From Allomuricauda sp. (GTDB taxonomy: Bacteria; Bacteroidota; Bacteroidia; Flavobacteriales; Flavobacteriaceae), in NCBI RefSeq assembly GCF_013911645.1, contig NZ_JACESV010000006.1, positions 62,001 to 126,000 of the forward strand: DNA of 64,000 nt. The letters run 5' to 3'. Position numbers and translations under genes: made by a program. Of the stretch, positions 46,106 through 55,420 are shown piece by piece. Each line of letters starts with the position of its first letter. Position 1 is the first letter of the stretch. The notes beneath the pieces were generated by a model, which ran no database searches, had not been told where the DNA came from, and saw only the letters and a list, made by a program, of their open reading frames with translations.

Positions 46106-49100
46106 TTATTGTTTGCAATTGCCGCTTGTCAGTTCTTCAAAAGTTGGATTGTATAGATTATTAGTAATTATTGAATTATTACTTAGGTTTGTGAAATCAG
46201 TTTTTAAATCACAGTAATCATTGAGCAGTGGATTACGATACAACAGTAATGTTGTTAAATTTAGATTGCTCATTCCATCTCCTAGTCCTTTTAAGGAGGT
46301 AAGATTAGAATTGTCGTTTAGAGCTAAATATTCAATGTTCCTAATGGAATTTAGTCCCTCTAGATTAACAACCTTTCCGCAATTGGCTAGTCTAAATATT
46401 TCTAATTCTGACAGGTTTGATAGTGCTCCTAAATCATTAAAACTTTCACAATTTTGAACGCTAATAATATTAGGGCTCAGATTACCAATACCTACTAGAT
46501 TTTTGATTTTTGAGCAATCACGGATAGATAAACTACCCAAATCAGATATACGGTCTAAGCCATCAATTGTTTCAAGTTCAGTACTGTTAATAATAACAAG
46601 TGAATTTAGGTTCGAAAGACTATTGAAAAATGAAATGTTGAGATCCCTTTGTTGTATTTCGACTAAACTTATACTTTCCAGAGAAGTAATTGAGTTGGAA
46701 TTTAATATAGAGTTAATTCCATTAAAAGCTTCGTAATTAGGAGAATCAAGGCGTAATGAGTTAAATGACGCTTTGTTATTGAAAAGTAGGTTTTCTAAAT
46801 TTCCTTCAACCCAAAAAGAATCGAAGTTAATAGTGTTGTTTGTATTAATAAATAGTTTGTTCACATTGGCCAGTCTGATTCGATCTATACTTTCTATGCC
46901 ACTTAAAAAATTAATATTTAAATCAGAAATATGGTTTTCTATCCATACTGAGGTTAATTTAAAATTTGTTAGTTCTCCATAAACAGAAATATCCTCTAAA
47001 ACTGGATTTTCAGTAACGTGTATAGATGATTCTGAGACTATGGAATTATTATATGCTGTTTTTAGAATACTAATGTTATTGAGACTATTGAAAATTTTTA
47101 ATTTAGGATTATTGTGAAGGTTAAGGCTTCCAACAGCTATTGCCGGATAGTTTTCTAAGGAATTGAAAGCATTGAAAATTTCTAAATTAGGTTGATTTTC
47201 GATTTTGAAACTTATAAATGGGGTAGATGCGTTGTTAGCGTTATTTGAAGAAGTTTCAAAACTCATAAATGTTTTTATCTCTTTGACATTGTTGAATGAA
47301 TTGATTTCAACGATTTTAGGATTATGGCTTCCATATAAAAAGCCATCTATAACTTCTCCTCCTGGCAGGTCACCAATAATTCTCTTAAGATTTTCATTAT
47401 TATCAATTAATACTATCCCTTTGAATTCTTCAAGTGAATATAAATTTTCAAAATTTAAGACCCCTCCATTATACCCTGATACAATGATTTCATCTAATTG
47501 CTCAAGACTTGCCAATGCACTTGTTGGAGTCCAATTTGAAGGCAAATAATTTTGAATTTTTAGTGAACCTATTTCCTTAATTGAGTTTAATGGCGTAAGG
47601 TCTACATTTTCTGTACTGGTAAAGGCTAATAACAAATTGCCAACCTTATTAATAGAGCTACAAGACAAGTCAGTAATATTCTCGTTGGTCACAATTAGGT
47701 TTTGGATTATTCCTTCTGTTATTTCGAATTCACCTAATTCACTCTCAGCATATAAGTCATCACTGTCATTATCATTTGTCTTAACCTTCCAATAATATTT
47801 TTTCCCTACTTCTACTGGTGTGTTATTGACAAAGGTGATTTCATCTGGATTATCAGAATAATTGTATTCAATTGAAGCATCCATCTTCATTTCCTCAGGA
47901 CTCTCTCCTATAAATAATTCATAAACTATTATGTCCTCATTTTCGGAATCGGAATCTATGCTTTTTCCAATTTGAAATTCAATTTGACAGATTGTTGGAT
48001 TGATTGATAAAAGGCCATTGGTTATGCCATCATTTATATTCGGACTTATTAAAGTTGCTGCACTGGGCGCCACAGGCTCATAGAACCCAGTAGAGGTAAA
48101 CTCACCCACGGCATATTGATCCGTCTCTTCATTGCTGTTTTCCTTGTGGTAAACCTTAAGGTAATGGTTGTTGTCTCCTCTTTTTGGGGTCTCATAATTC
48201 AATAAATAAATGCTATTGGCGTAATTTTCAATTTCGGTTTGTATCAACCCAAAGTTTTCATTGACACTTCCAATAGTTTCAGATGGGAAATAGAAGTACT
48301 CACCAAAAAGATTTTTGATATTGTCTTCATCCAAATCTGCACTACTTAAACCTACGACATAAGCGTTTTTATCGATAAGTGCTTCTTTGGCTGCTGTGAA
48401 GGTATTGCTCGCCTGGGTATCATCCCCATCGGTGAATATGATTAGATTACCAACAGTCACTTCATTCTCAACAAAACCATTAGTGAAGGAATTTGCAGCG
48501 GTCACCACAGCTCCATAAAAATCGGTGGAACCAGTTCCCAATTGTAGATTGTCAATAGTACCTTTCAGCTGTTCCTTATCTGTTGAATAATCCTGTACCA
48601 GCTCGGTTGTGGAGGAGAAAGTATAAATGGCTATTTCCTGGAAAGGCAAAGCCCCATCAATTAAAGTCTTAAGTTCTTCTTTTAGCGTTACAAAGTCAGT
48701 TTGTATGGAATTTGAAACATCTATCAAGAGTGCCGTTCTCATTTCTAATTCAAAGGAATTTCTATCGAACAAGGTCGCCTTGGATTCATCGATCGGACTT
48801 TCTTCATCATTTTCGGTAATACGCAAATCTTCAATCATTAAATTGGGCACACCTCTGAACATACTATCAGAAACTTGAAATAGCACGTTCACATCAAAAG
48901 GGTCAGCAGTAGAAGTTTGATAGGTTGTGAACCGATAAAAATCCGTAGGAGCAACTTCTTCACCCGAGTCACTGTTATTGCCTGAATCATCTGGGTTATC
49001 TATTACTGTTTCTTCGTCATCATCCAATACATTTTCATCAATAGGGGTTTCTGTTGTAGAACATCCTATTATTAAAAACAATGTCAAAAACGGTATCAAT

Positions 49101-49132
49101 TTGTGCAATGGGGCGCAGTAATTTTTTTTCAT
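46106..49132 (-). CDS. VWA-domain lipoprotein with leucine-rich repeats
   Basis: The 1008-aa lipoprotein (LIIGC, Cys24) has an acidic linker and a von Willebrand A domain (about 130-310). Its metal-binding MIDAS is complete: Asp138-V-Ser140-N-Ser142, Thr in GTGSTDFY and Asp in IIFTDGDD. An FN3-like region follows, then irregular leucine-rich repeats of the receptor L-domain type (about 490-1000). VWA domains bind ligands through a metal ion, so this is a probable two-domain surface adhesion or recognition protein. Confidence 0.85.
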   Translation of the reverse strand: MKKNYCAPLHKLIPFLTLFLIIGCSTTETPIDENVLDDDEETVIDNPDDSGNNSDSGEEVAPTDFYRFTTYQTSTADPFDVNVLFQVSDSMFRGVPNLMIEDLRITENDEESPIDESKATLFDRNSFELEMRTALLIDVSNSIQTDFVTLKEELKTLIDGALPFQEIAIYTFSSTTELVQDYSTDKEQLKGTIDNLQLGTGSTDFYGAVVTAANSFTNGFVENEVTVGNLIIFTDGDDTQASNTFTAAKEALIDKNAYVVGLSSADLDEDNIKNLFGEYFYFPSETIGSVNENFGLIQTEIENYANSIYLLNYETPKRGDNNHYLKVYHKENSNEETDQYAVGEFTSTGFYEPVAPSAATLISPNINDGITNGLLSINPTICQIEFQIGKSIDSDSENEDIIVYELFIGESPEEMKMDASIEYNYSDNPDEITFVNNTPVEVGKKYYWKVKTNDNDSDDLYAESELGEFEITEGIIQNLIVTNENITDLSCSSINKVGNLLLAFTSTENVDLTPLNSIKEIGSLKIQNYLPSNWTPTSALASLEQLDEIIVSGYNGGVLNFENLYSLEEFKGIVLIDNNENLKRIIGDLPGGEVIDGFLYGSHNPKIVEINSFNNVKEIKTFMSFETSSNNANNASTPFISFKIENQPNLEIFNAFNSLENYPAIAVGSLNLHNNPKLKIFNSLNNISILKTAYNNSIVSESSIHVTENPVLEDISVYGELTNFKLTSVWIENHISDLNINFLSGIESIDRIRLANVNKLFINTNNTINFDSFWVEGNLENLLFNNKASFNSLRLDSPNYEAFNGINSILNSNSITSLESISLVEIQQRDLNISFFNSLSNLNSLVIINSTELETIDGLDRISDLGSLSIRDCSKIKNLVGIGNLSPNIISVQNCESFNDLGALSNLSELEIFRLANCGKVVNLEGLNSIRNIEYLALNDNSNLTSLKGLGDGMSNLNLTTLLLYRNPLLNDYCDLKTDFTNLSNNSIITNNLYNPTFEELTSGNCKQ

Positions 49133-49134
49133 AA

Positions 49135-50484
49135 TTATTTTCTTTTGTAATGTAGAGGCGCCTTAAACCCCATATAAAAATTCGCTGTTTGGGTACTTGT
49201 TGTCAATACGTTTCCTAGAATACTTCCTGAACCTAATATCAAGGGGCCGAGTTTTACCCCAACGCCCATACTGTACTTGCCCAAAGTGCTATAGCCAATG
49301 GGCAAATAAAATCCCAGTTTTCTTCGTTCAAAACGTGGTGTTAGGGAGATTAGGTTTAATCTATTGTTATTAAAGAATTTGTCTTTGTTGACCAAAGTTT
49401 GGTTTACATCCAAATTCAAATACAGGTCCGAGGTGAATTTATAGTCAATGTTCACATTGAGGGATGTGGGCAATGCCGTGGTAACATCTCCTGAATCGCG
49501 TATTTCCGGAAAGTTGTCCTCAATGGCCAAGATGATGTCATCTTCGGCAGCTGCTACATCAATTGCACCATTCAAAACGTAACGTTCTAGCACAATATCT
49601 CTATAGGTAATCGCGCCAAAATCCAAAAGGGAAACTCCTAACTTAAACCTGTAGTTGTTTACGGCATCTGGATTTTCCCGGCCATTGAAGGATTGGGAAG
49701 AGCGTGTCCTAAATTCATATACAAACCCAATATCAAAACCAATGCCTGGAGCCAAATTTCTAAAGAGGTCATGATTCTCCAGCGTATCTTCAACATTGGA
49801 AGTATTTGAAAAATCACCGTTAAGCTCAACGGTTTGATTGTCCATATTAAGACTTCCTGATAATTGTGTAGAGTATACTTGTGAAAAACCAAAACCTGCC
49901 AAGAATTTTACGGTTATTCCACCTTTTAAAAAATTCCTGTTGCGGTCATCAAACAAAATTCTCCCATAACTCACACCGATTTCGGCCCAAACGTGTGAAG
50001 TACCATCAAAATCATTTTGTTGGAAATCGAATTCGGTATCCGGAAACCCATCAAGCAAGGCTTCAAAAAATTCTCCATTGAAATTAAGATAGTTGTTTAT
50101 GGCCCTTACTCTTGTGATCAAACCAATGCTTTGGTTTTGTTTGAACTTGAACATAAAGGAGGGTCCCAAAACCTCTAAGTTCGCCAGGAGGTTGTTGCTG
50201 TCGGAAGGATTTTTATCCAGCCCCAAGAAATCACTGCCCTCCACGAACTCGCTGATGTTGTCCAAGGATAGGCTTACATAATCATTGGCCCCGAGGACAC
50301 TCAGTGAAAATAAATTGATGTCGGCCCTGATTCTTGCATCTGCAATGTTCCCGGGATTGCTCAGAACCCCGTGAAGGCCACTATAATTGTCGGTATTGAA
50401 ACCTAAATACGATTGGCCATATGTTGCAAGACTTATGCCACCTATCAAGAAAAATAGTTTCATCCTAAGGACCGCTGTATTCAT
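49135..50484 (-). CDS. DUF5723-family outer-membrane protein
   Basis: The 449-aa protein has a signal peptide (1-23). It begins with the family-typical SYLGFNTDNYSGLHGVLSNPGNIADAR and continues as a beta-barrel of PorV/FadL type to the C-terminus (FYMGFKAPLHYKRK). DUF5723 proteins are outer-membrane barrels linked to surface-protein loci in Bacteroidota. It is the first gene of the surface operon, 2 bp before the VWA gene, and may anchor or help display the secreted partners. Confidence 0.85.
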   Translation of the reverse strand: MNTAVLRMKLFFLIGGISLATYGQSYLGFNTDNYSGLHGVLSNPGNIADARIRADINLFSLSVLGANDYVSLSLDNISEFVEGSDFLGLDKNPSDSNNLLANLEVLGPSFMFKFKQNQSIGLITRVRAINNYLNFNGEFFEALLDGFPDTEFDFQQNDFDGTSHVWAEIGVSYGRILFDDRNRNFLKGGITVKFLAGFGFSQVYSTQLSGSLNMDNQTVELNGDFSNTSNVEDTLENHDLFRNLAPGIGFDIGFVYEFRTRSSQSFNGRENPDAVNNYRFKLGVSLLDFGAITYRDIVLERYVLNGAIDVAAAEDDIILAIEDNFPEIRDSGDVTTALPTSLNVNIDYKFTSDLYLNLDVNQTLVNKDKFFNNNRLNLISLTPRFERRKLGFYLPIGYSTLGKYSMGVGVKLGPLILGSGSILGNVLTTSTQTANFYMGFKAPLHYKRK

Positions 50485-50647
50485 TTGTTTGGTATGAGGT
50501 TACGGAAACCAAACTAACTGAATATCAATGTGTTTTTATGAAAAATGTCGTGAATGACAGGTTTTTTATCGTGAAATACAGTTAGCCGATTCTATGGATG
50601 TAAGCTAACAGTAAAGGGAAAAGGGGTCAATACGCCAAAAGGCCTAT

Positions 50648-51340
50648 TTATAGGAGTAGAAAAGCCCTAGCCACTTTCTCAAGGTCGGTTCTTTTAGTTG
50701 TGCCCAACTTTAAAAATATGTTTTCGCAGTGTTTTTTGACGGTCTTTTCCGATATGAAGAGCGAATGCGAAATCTCCTTCCTTGTTTTTTCCTTGCCCAG
50801 TTCAGCCAAAATTTCCTTCTCCCTGGACGTAAGCGTATTAAATTGGGTGAAGTATTTGTTGATAATCTTATTGATACCAAATAACTGGTTTACCTTGTTG
50901 GTCAAGTATTCAATATCATTGGGGAAAAGTGAGATGGAAATAAGTTGGTTTTCATTTAAAATCTTGGTCGAAGTAAAATGGTATATATGGTTATCGTCCT
51001 TATGGTATTGCCAATCTTGAAAGAAAGGGACAACCTGGTGAAAATCATCCTTCGCCAGTTCGGTCATTAATTTTGGATAAACGATTTCACGCGTATGTTT
51101 ACTTTGATGTTTTTCAAAAATTGAAGCGCCCATTTCCTCCAATTCCTCAAGGGAGTAGCGTAAGATTTCTTGTCCCCTTTTGGAAATATACTCTATGGCT
51201 AAATCCTCTTTAGAATTAACATGCATTATTCCCGGAATTATATCCGAAAGGTCATCCAGCGATATCGTTCCATTATTGATGAGTTTACTTAACTTGAATA
51301 ATTGTTTCGGTTGATCGTTTAAAAATTCCTTTTCAGTCAT
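50648..51340 (-). CDS. PAS-like/LuxR-type transcription regulator, copy B
   Basis: The 230-aa protein has an N-terminal PAS-like sensing domain (about 25-140) with DLSDIIPGIMHVNSKEDLAIEYIS, and a LuxR helix-turn-helix (about 165-230) with LTSREKEILAELGKEKTRKEIS and the DNA-recognition helix ISEKTVKKHCENIFLKLG. It is very similar along its whole length to the next gene upstream. Both lie upstream of the surface operon on the same strand and are likely regulators of it. Confidence 0.85.
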   Translation of the reverse strand: MTEKEFLNDQPKQLFKLSKLINNGTISLDDLSDIIPGIMHVNSKEDLAIEYISKRGQEILRYSLEELEEMGASIFEKHQSKHTREIVYPKLMTELAKDDFHQVVPFFQDWQYHKDDNHIYHFTSTKILNENQLISISLFPNDIEYLTNKVNQLFGINKIINKYFTQFNTLTSREKEILAELGKEKTRKEISHSLFISEKTVKKHCENIFLKLGTTKRTDLEKVARAFLLL

Positions 51341-51406
51341 TTACTAAAAAAATTATGAATTATGAGATACAATTCGGTTATGATGTACTTATCAAAAAAG
51401 TTGTTT

Positions 51407-52096
51407 TTAAAGTAACCGAAAGGCATCAGCGATTTTCTTGATTTCAGTTCGTTTACTTGTACCCAATTTCTTGAAAATATTTTCACAGTGTTTTTTAACT
51501 GTTTTTGGGTCTATGAAAAGCATTTGGGAAATTTCCTTTCTCGTAAACTCTCTACCGAGATAATTAACTATTTCCTTTTCTCTTTTAGTGAGGAACAAAT
51601 ATTGCTGATAATACCGCTCAAATATTGCATTGATTCCAATAATAGCGTTTACATTTTTAGATAATTCTTTTATTTTTTGAGGAAATAGAGTAATGGAAAT
51701 CAATTGATTATCATTAAGTATCTTACTGGTGGTATAGACTAAAAAAGGATTGTCGTCTTTATCATGTCTCCAATCTTGGAAAAAAGAAACTGAATTATCA
51801 TTTTCATCCCTTGATATCTGTTCAAAGAGCTTGGGATAGGTAACATTCAAAGTATAGTCACTTTGATGTCTTTGAAGCACCTCTGCACCCAACATATCCA
51901 ATTCTTCCATTGAATACCTTATGATATCTTGTCCCGTTTTGGACATATACTCCAATGCCAAATCATCACGGGAATTAATATGTAACATACCTGGAACTAT
52001 TTCAGATAGGTCATCTAAGTCCAACAGACCTTTCTGAATCAATTGACTTATTTTATAGAGTTGTTTGGGCTGGTCGCTCAGTTCTTTGTGAATCAT
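51407..52096 (-). CDS. PAS-like/LuxR-type transcription regulator, copy A
   Basis: The 229-aa protein is a paralogue of the following gene: the same DLSEIVPGMLHINSRDDLALEYMS sensing region, the same LTKREKEIV...LGREFTRKEIS and IDPKTVKKHCENIFKKLG helix-turn-helix, and the same C-terminus AFRLL. The sensing domain contains no obvious cofactor-binding residue. An inverted repeat TACTCA/TGAGTA at 52147-52163 lies about 50 bp upstream of the start and may be an operator. Confidence 0.85.
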   Translation of the reverse strand: MIHKELSDQPKQLYKISQLIQKGLLDLDDLSEIVPGMLHINSRDDLALEYMSKTGQDIIRYSMEELDMLGAEVLQRHQSDYTLNVTYPKLFEQISRDENDNSVSFFQDWRHDKDDNPFLVYTTSKILNDNQLISITLFPQKIKELSKNVNAIIGINAIFERYYQQYLFLTKREKEIVNYLGREFTRKEISQMLFIDPKTVKKHCENIFKKLGTSKRTEIKKIADAFRLL

Positions 52097-52620
52097 GAAG
52101 TTAATGGTTAGTTTTTACTTTTTGAATTTAAGGATTTTTTATAATATACTCAAAATGTGAGTATTGCGGTATATTGACGCGTTATTTTGGATGCCCAAGG
52201 TCATCAAAATCAATAACCTTTCCGACTATATAATTTCTTCGAGGAGTTACTGATTTAAGGAGAATGTTTCTTAGAGACAGTAGCGGTAAAGTGAAATTTC
52301 TTAAACCCATGAAATTCAAAAATAGAATCATAATAAGCCCGAATCTTCACATCACTTTTGCATTTACCACGAATTGATTTTCTAGTTTTTGACAAACAAG
52401 TATCAACAAAGCGCAATATGATATTTATTGAGGTTTTTCGGGATGTTCGTGCTTTTTGGCGTTACCTTTTATGTTACAAAGAATGCTAATTATTAGGGTC
52501 TATTGTTACACGGATGGTATGGTTGGGTAAGGGCTTATAAACTTCATGCTGAAGAATAAAAATATGTTCATTTTACCGCTTTTAGGGCACTACTGTTTTC
52601 TTGTTGGTCATCCAAGATGT
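52097..52620. other. Spacer with a palindrome near the regulator start
   Basis: No gene is supported in this 524-bp stretch. TACTCA-aaatg-TGAGTA (52147-52163) is a perfect 6-bp inverted repeat upstream of the LuxR-type gene. The rest is A+T-rich with no hairpin terminator seen. Confidence 0.4.
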
Positions 52621-53109
52621 TTAAGGAGCTTCCATTAGGGTTCCCTTAAACCTGCCCTCGGTAATTCTTAGAACATATTCAATGCTCTTGCCAACCTCGG
52701 CCTCGGGAAACAGTTCCAGCTCAAAGCTTCCGGTCAAGGATTTACTGGATTGGTCATAGGACTCCACCACAAAGGTGGCTGTTTCGGGTTCCTGCAGGGT
52801 ATATTGCGCCACAATGGCATCCCCACCTAGGGTATCGTAGTATAGACCATTTTCCTTGGCCAAGGTATAGCTGCCCTCACCCTCAAACTTCACCTTGACC
52901 ATCAAAACCCCATTGTCGAGCCCTTCCCCTATGGCCAAAAAGACCAGGGTACCGTTCTCCATCAGCTGCAGTTCAGTCCTGCCTTTCCAGAGGACATCGT
53001 CCTTTTGGGCCACGAACGTGTTCTCGGTCAAGGTAATTTCGGAACCATCATCGGTATCGCATCCAAGAATGAACAACAAGATAAATGGAAGCAGGTATAG
53101 CAATCGCAT
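52621..53109 (-). CDS. Hypothetical lipoprotein
   Basis: The 162-aa protein has a classic lipobox leader (LLPFILLFILGC, Cys16) followed by the DTDDGSE surface-sorting-like acidic segment. The mature part is a beta-rich domain of the type in flavobacterial DUF6252-like lipoproteins (FEGEGSYTL, SLTGSFELELF). The start at 53109 was chosen over an in-frame longer one (53310) because only the former places the signal at the N-terminus. No function is known. Confidence 0.7.
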   Translation of the reverse strand: MRLLYLLPFILLFILGCDTDDGSEITLTENTFVAQKDDVLWKGRTELQLMENGTLVFLAIGEGLDNGVLMVKVKFEGEGSYTLAKENGLYYDTLGGDAIVAQYTLQEPETATFVVESYDQSSKSLTGSFELELFPEAEVGKSIEYVLRITEGRFKGTLMEAP

Positions 53110-53659
53110 GCGTATCATTGGGCTTTTTACTATTAGATGGTGGGATGGTGGATGGGTTGCTTCTATTTCGGTACGACTATCTGTAGCTTGTCCAACGACA
53201 AAGTTGTCTTGAAAATTCTCAGCCAGCAATGTAACCAGTAGGTCCATGGGGTTAACCAAGTTCTCCCTGACAACCTGCCCATCTGGTTTTCCTTTGATGG
53301 GTTCTTTCATCGCATTTAAGCTGGTTAAGTTGCAGAATCGTCACTATCCTTTTAGTTTCGGGGTGCCTTCCTATGGGAGCGGATCATATCCACTACAAGA
53401 TTCCTTGAGGTTTTAATAATATGGCAGCCTGCCATCCCATAACCGGAAAAACGAATTCATTTACCGGGTCAGTTGTCGGGTGCAAAAAACGGGCATGGCA
53501 TACCACCTTCGCCGGGAAAAAATGAGCATAGCATAGTAACCAAAATAATGACCTACAACCTAGTACAACGAAATATTGGGTGGTTCAATTTTGCCATTTT
53601 TTGTGACCTCAACCATCCGTCTCATCCAGACCGTATTTGTTTTAAACAAATATTTTCCA
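53110..53659. other. Spacer without a supported gene
   Basis: About 550 bp between the lipoprotein start and the histidine-kinase stop. The first 200 bp are an open in-frame extension of the lipoprotein gene but lack a suitable start. The remainder holds no protein, RNA or repeat that I can support. Confidence 0.35.
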
Positions 53660-54379
53660 TCAATCCCTTCCCAATGGTACAATTATTTCCACATTTGTTC
53701 CTTTGCCCACTTCCGAATCTATGTTCAAGTTTCCATCGATACTTTCAACCATTTCAGCCACAAGTCTGAGACCCAATCCATATCCCTTCTCATCGGCTGT
53801 GCCACGGTCTTCTTCCAACCCAAGACTCCTTAAGTTTTCCAATCGGTTTTTTTGTATCCCCTTTCCGTTATCCTGCACCTCTATGAAAAGATTTACCGCT
53901 TCTTGTTTCTGTACAATATCAAGATTAACCTTTATGCACCCTTTCGATGGTGTAAACTTTATGGCATTGGATATTAGGTTCCCTGCAATGGGGAGCAACT
54001 TCTTCCTTGGAAACCTGCGGTTGTCTTTTGCTTGGTTGAAAATAACTTCGAAATCAATATCCTTGTTATGGGCTGAAAGTGCATAAAATTCTTCCAGATG
54101 CGTTTTTAATTCGGGAAGGGTGAAATAGTTTTCTCTTGAATGCTGCTTTGCTCTTTCCAATATATCATCGGTCAAATCCAATAGCTTGGAAGCGGAGCCT
54201 TTGATCATTTCCATATATGTCTTGAATTCATCCTCATCCAAACTTACATTTTCAGTGCTAACGGCAAGGGAAAGGATTCCTCCCACTGGCCCCCTTAGAT
54301 CATGGGCCAATTGATTACGCTGTGTTTTCGCTTTTCTAAGTTCCTCATGGAGTGCCTCCAATTCTAATTTGGCTTCCAT
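53660..54379 (-). CDS. Histidine kinase, C-terminal part of an amber-split GAF kinase
   Basis: This is the kinase half: a DHp helix with QLAHDLRGPVGG (phospho-acceptor His26) and a HATPase domain with N-box NLISNAIKFT, G1 VQDNGKGI and G2 GYGLGLRL, ending IIVPLGRD. The reading frame continues upstream without another stop to a TAG at 54449-54451, beyond which lies the GAF half in the same frame. The Met used here (54379) is internal to that longer protein, so independent translation is uncertain. Confidence 0.7.
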   Translation of the reverse strand: MEAKLELEALHEELRKAKTQRNQLAHDLRGPVGGILSLAVSTENVSLDEDEFKTYMEMIKGSASKLLDLTDDILERAKQHSRENYFTLPELKTHLEEFYALSAHNKDIDFEVIFNQAKDNRRFPRKKLLPIAGNLISNAIKFTPSKGCIKVNLDIVQKQEAVNLFIEVQDNGKGIQKNRLENLRSLGLEEDRGTADEKGYGLGLRLVAEMVESIDGNLNIDSEVGKGTNVEIIVPLGRD

Positions 54380-54448
54380 TTTTTTTACGATTTCATCGGC
54401 AATGAGTTGAAGTAATCTTTTCCCGTTTTCTGAAATTGTCTTTTTCTC

Positions 54449-54838
54449 CTAATCCAACACACAAAGGGCCCCGATATTCTCACCTGTCCCCACCTTTAAT
54501 GGAATGCCGAGATAGTAGCGAAATCCATTATCTTGCTTCACATAAGGCTTGTCGCTGAACCGTTCATCTTGGTCAAGACGTGGTACTTCCATTAGGTTGT
54601 CCGACCCAATCGTATATTGACAAATGGATGCTTCCCGATCCATTTTAAATATCTCCGCATTATACCGTGATACGCTCCATTGCGAATGGTTGTCGATTAT
54701 ATTAATAAGAGAAATATCTGTGCCAGCAATGTTAGCCGCCAGCTCAACAAAATTCTTGAACTCTTCCTGAAGGCTCGCATAATCAAAGTCAAATTCACTT
54801 AGTTTTTTAATCCGCTTATATTCATCAACATTTTTCAT
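54449..54838 (-). CDS. GAF-domain protein, N-terminal part of an amber-split GAF kinase
   Basis: The 129-aa fragment starts MKNVDEYKRIKKLSEFDFDY (54838 chosen; an upstream extension to 55009 is not protein-like). It is a GAF sensor domain with DISLINIIDNHSQWSV, ICQYTIGSDNLMEVPRL and a final GIPLKVGTGENIGALCVLD. It ends exactly at the point where GAF-kinase proteins run on with a KEKKTIS-type linker. The linker EKKTISENGKRLLQLIADEIVKKM is encoded directly after the stop in the same frame, followed by the kinase. Confidence 0.7.
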   Translation of the reverse strand: MKNVDEYKRIKKLSEFDFDYASLQEEFKNFVELAANIAGTDISLINIIDNHSQWSVSRYNAEIFKMDREASICQYTIGSDNLMEVPRLDQDERFSDKPYVKQDNGFRYYLGIPLKVGTGENIGALCVLD

Positions 54839-55036
54839 ATTTCCAATGATTGGTCCATTCTTAATTCTGGGCAAAAATAAAAGAATAGATATTGACTTCC
54901 AATTGGACGTATAGCCTTCATAAGAATAATTAAAGGGCGGTCGTAACTGTGAACATCGATGGATTGGAATACATAGCATTGGATAAGTAACGGTCCTTCT
55001 CCAACCCATCGATAGGTAAGATGCTGAGAAAGTGAA

Positions 55037-55420
55037 TCAAGAAAGGATTTGAACCATTAAATCATAGTTCAATGGCTTTTCCAGGTAATCTTTTATCAAC
55101 CTATGGGACTTCGCGGTTTCCTTATCGCTTGGGTCCGTCGATGAAGTCACAATATAGACCTCAATTGAATAACTTCGAGCCAAATCATTTTCTTCAAGGG
55201 CATCCATGAACTCCCATCCGTTCATTATAGGCATATTGATATCCAAAAATATGATGTAGTGGATTTTCTCCTCGGCATTGCCCTTGAGAAAAAAGTCCAA
55301 GGCAGTTTTTCCATTGGCATAGGTATTGACCTTGAGGTCCGGGGCGGCCTTTTCTATCAATTTTGAAGAAACCCAGTTAAAGGTGGGGTCATCATCGACC
55401 AGTATAATGATTTTTTCCAT
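55037..55420 (-). CDS. Single-domain response regulator
   Basis: The 127-aa receiver domain has VDDDPTF (acidic pocket), FLDINMPIMNG with the phospho-Asp, VTSSTDP (Thr/Ser switch) and YLEKPL (Lys). There is no output domain. It overlaps by 29 bp the gene for the receiver-PAS-DHp protein upstream and lies about 200 bp from the GAF kinase, suggesting a local phosphorelay. Confidence 0.82.
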   Translation of the reverse strand: MEKIIILVDDDPTFNWVSSKLIEKAAPDLKVNTYANGKTALDFFLKGNAEEKIHYIIFLDINMPIMNGWEFMDALEENDLARSYSIEVYIVTSSTDPSDKETAKSHRLIKDYLEKPLNYDLMVQILS

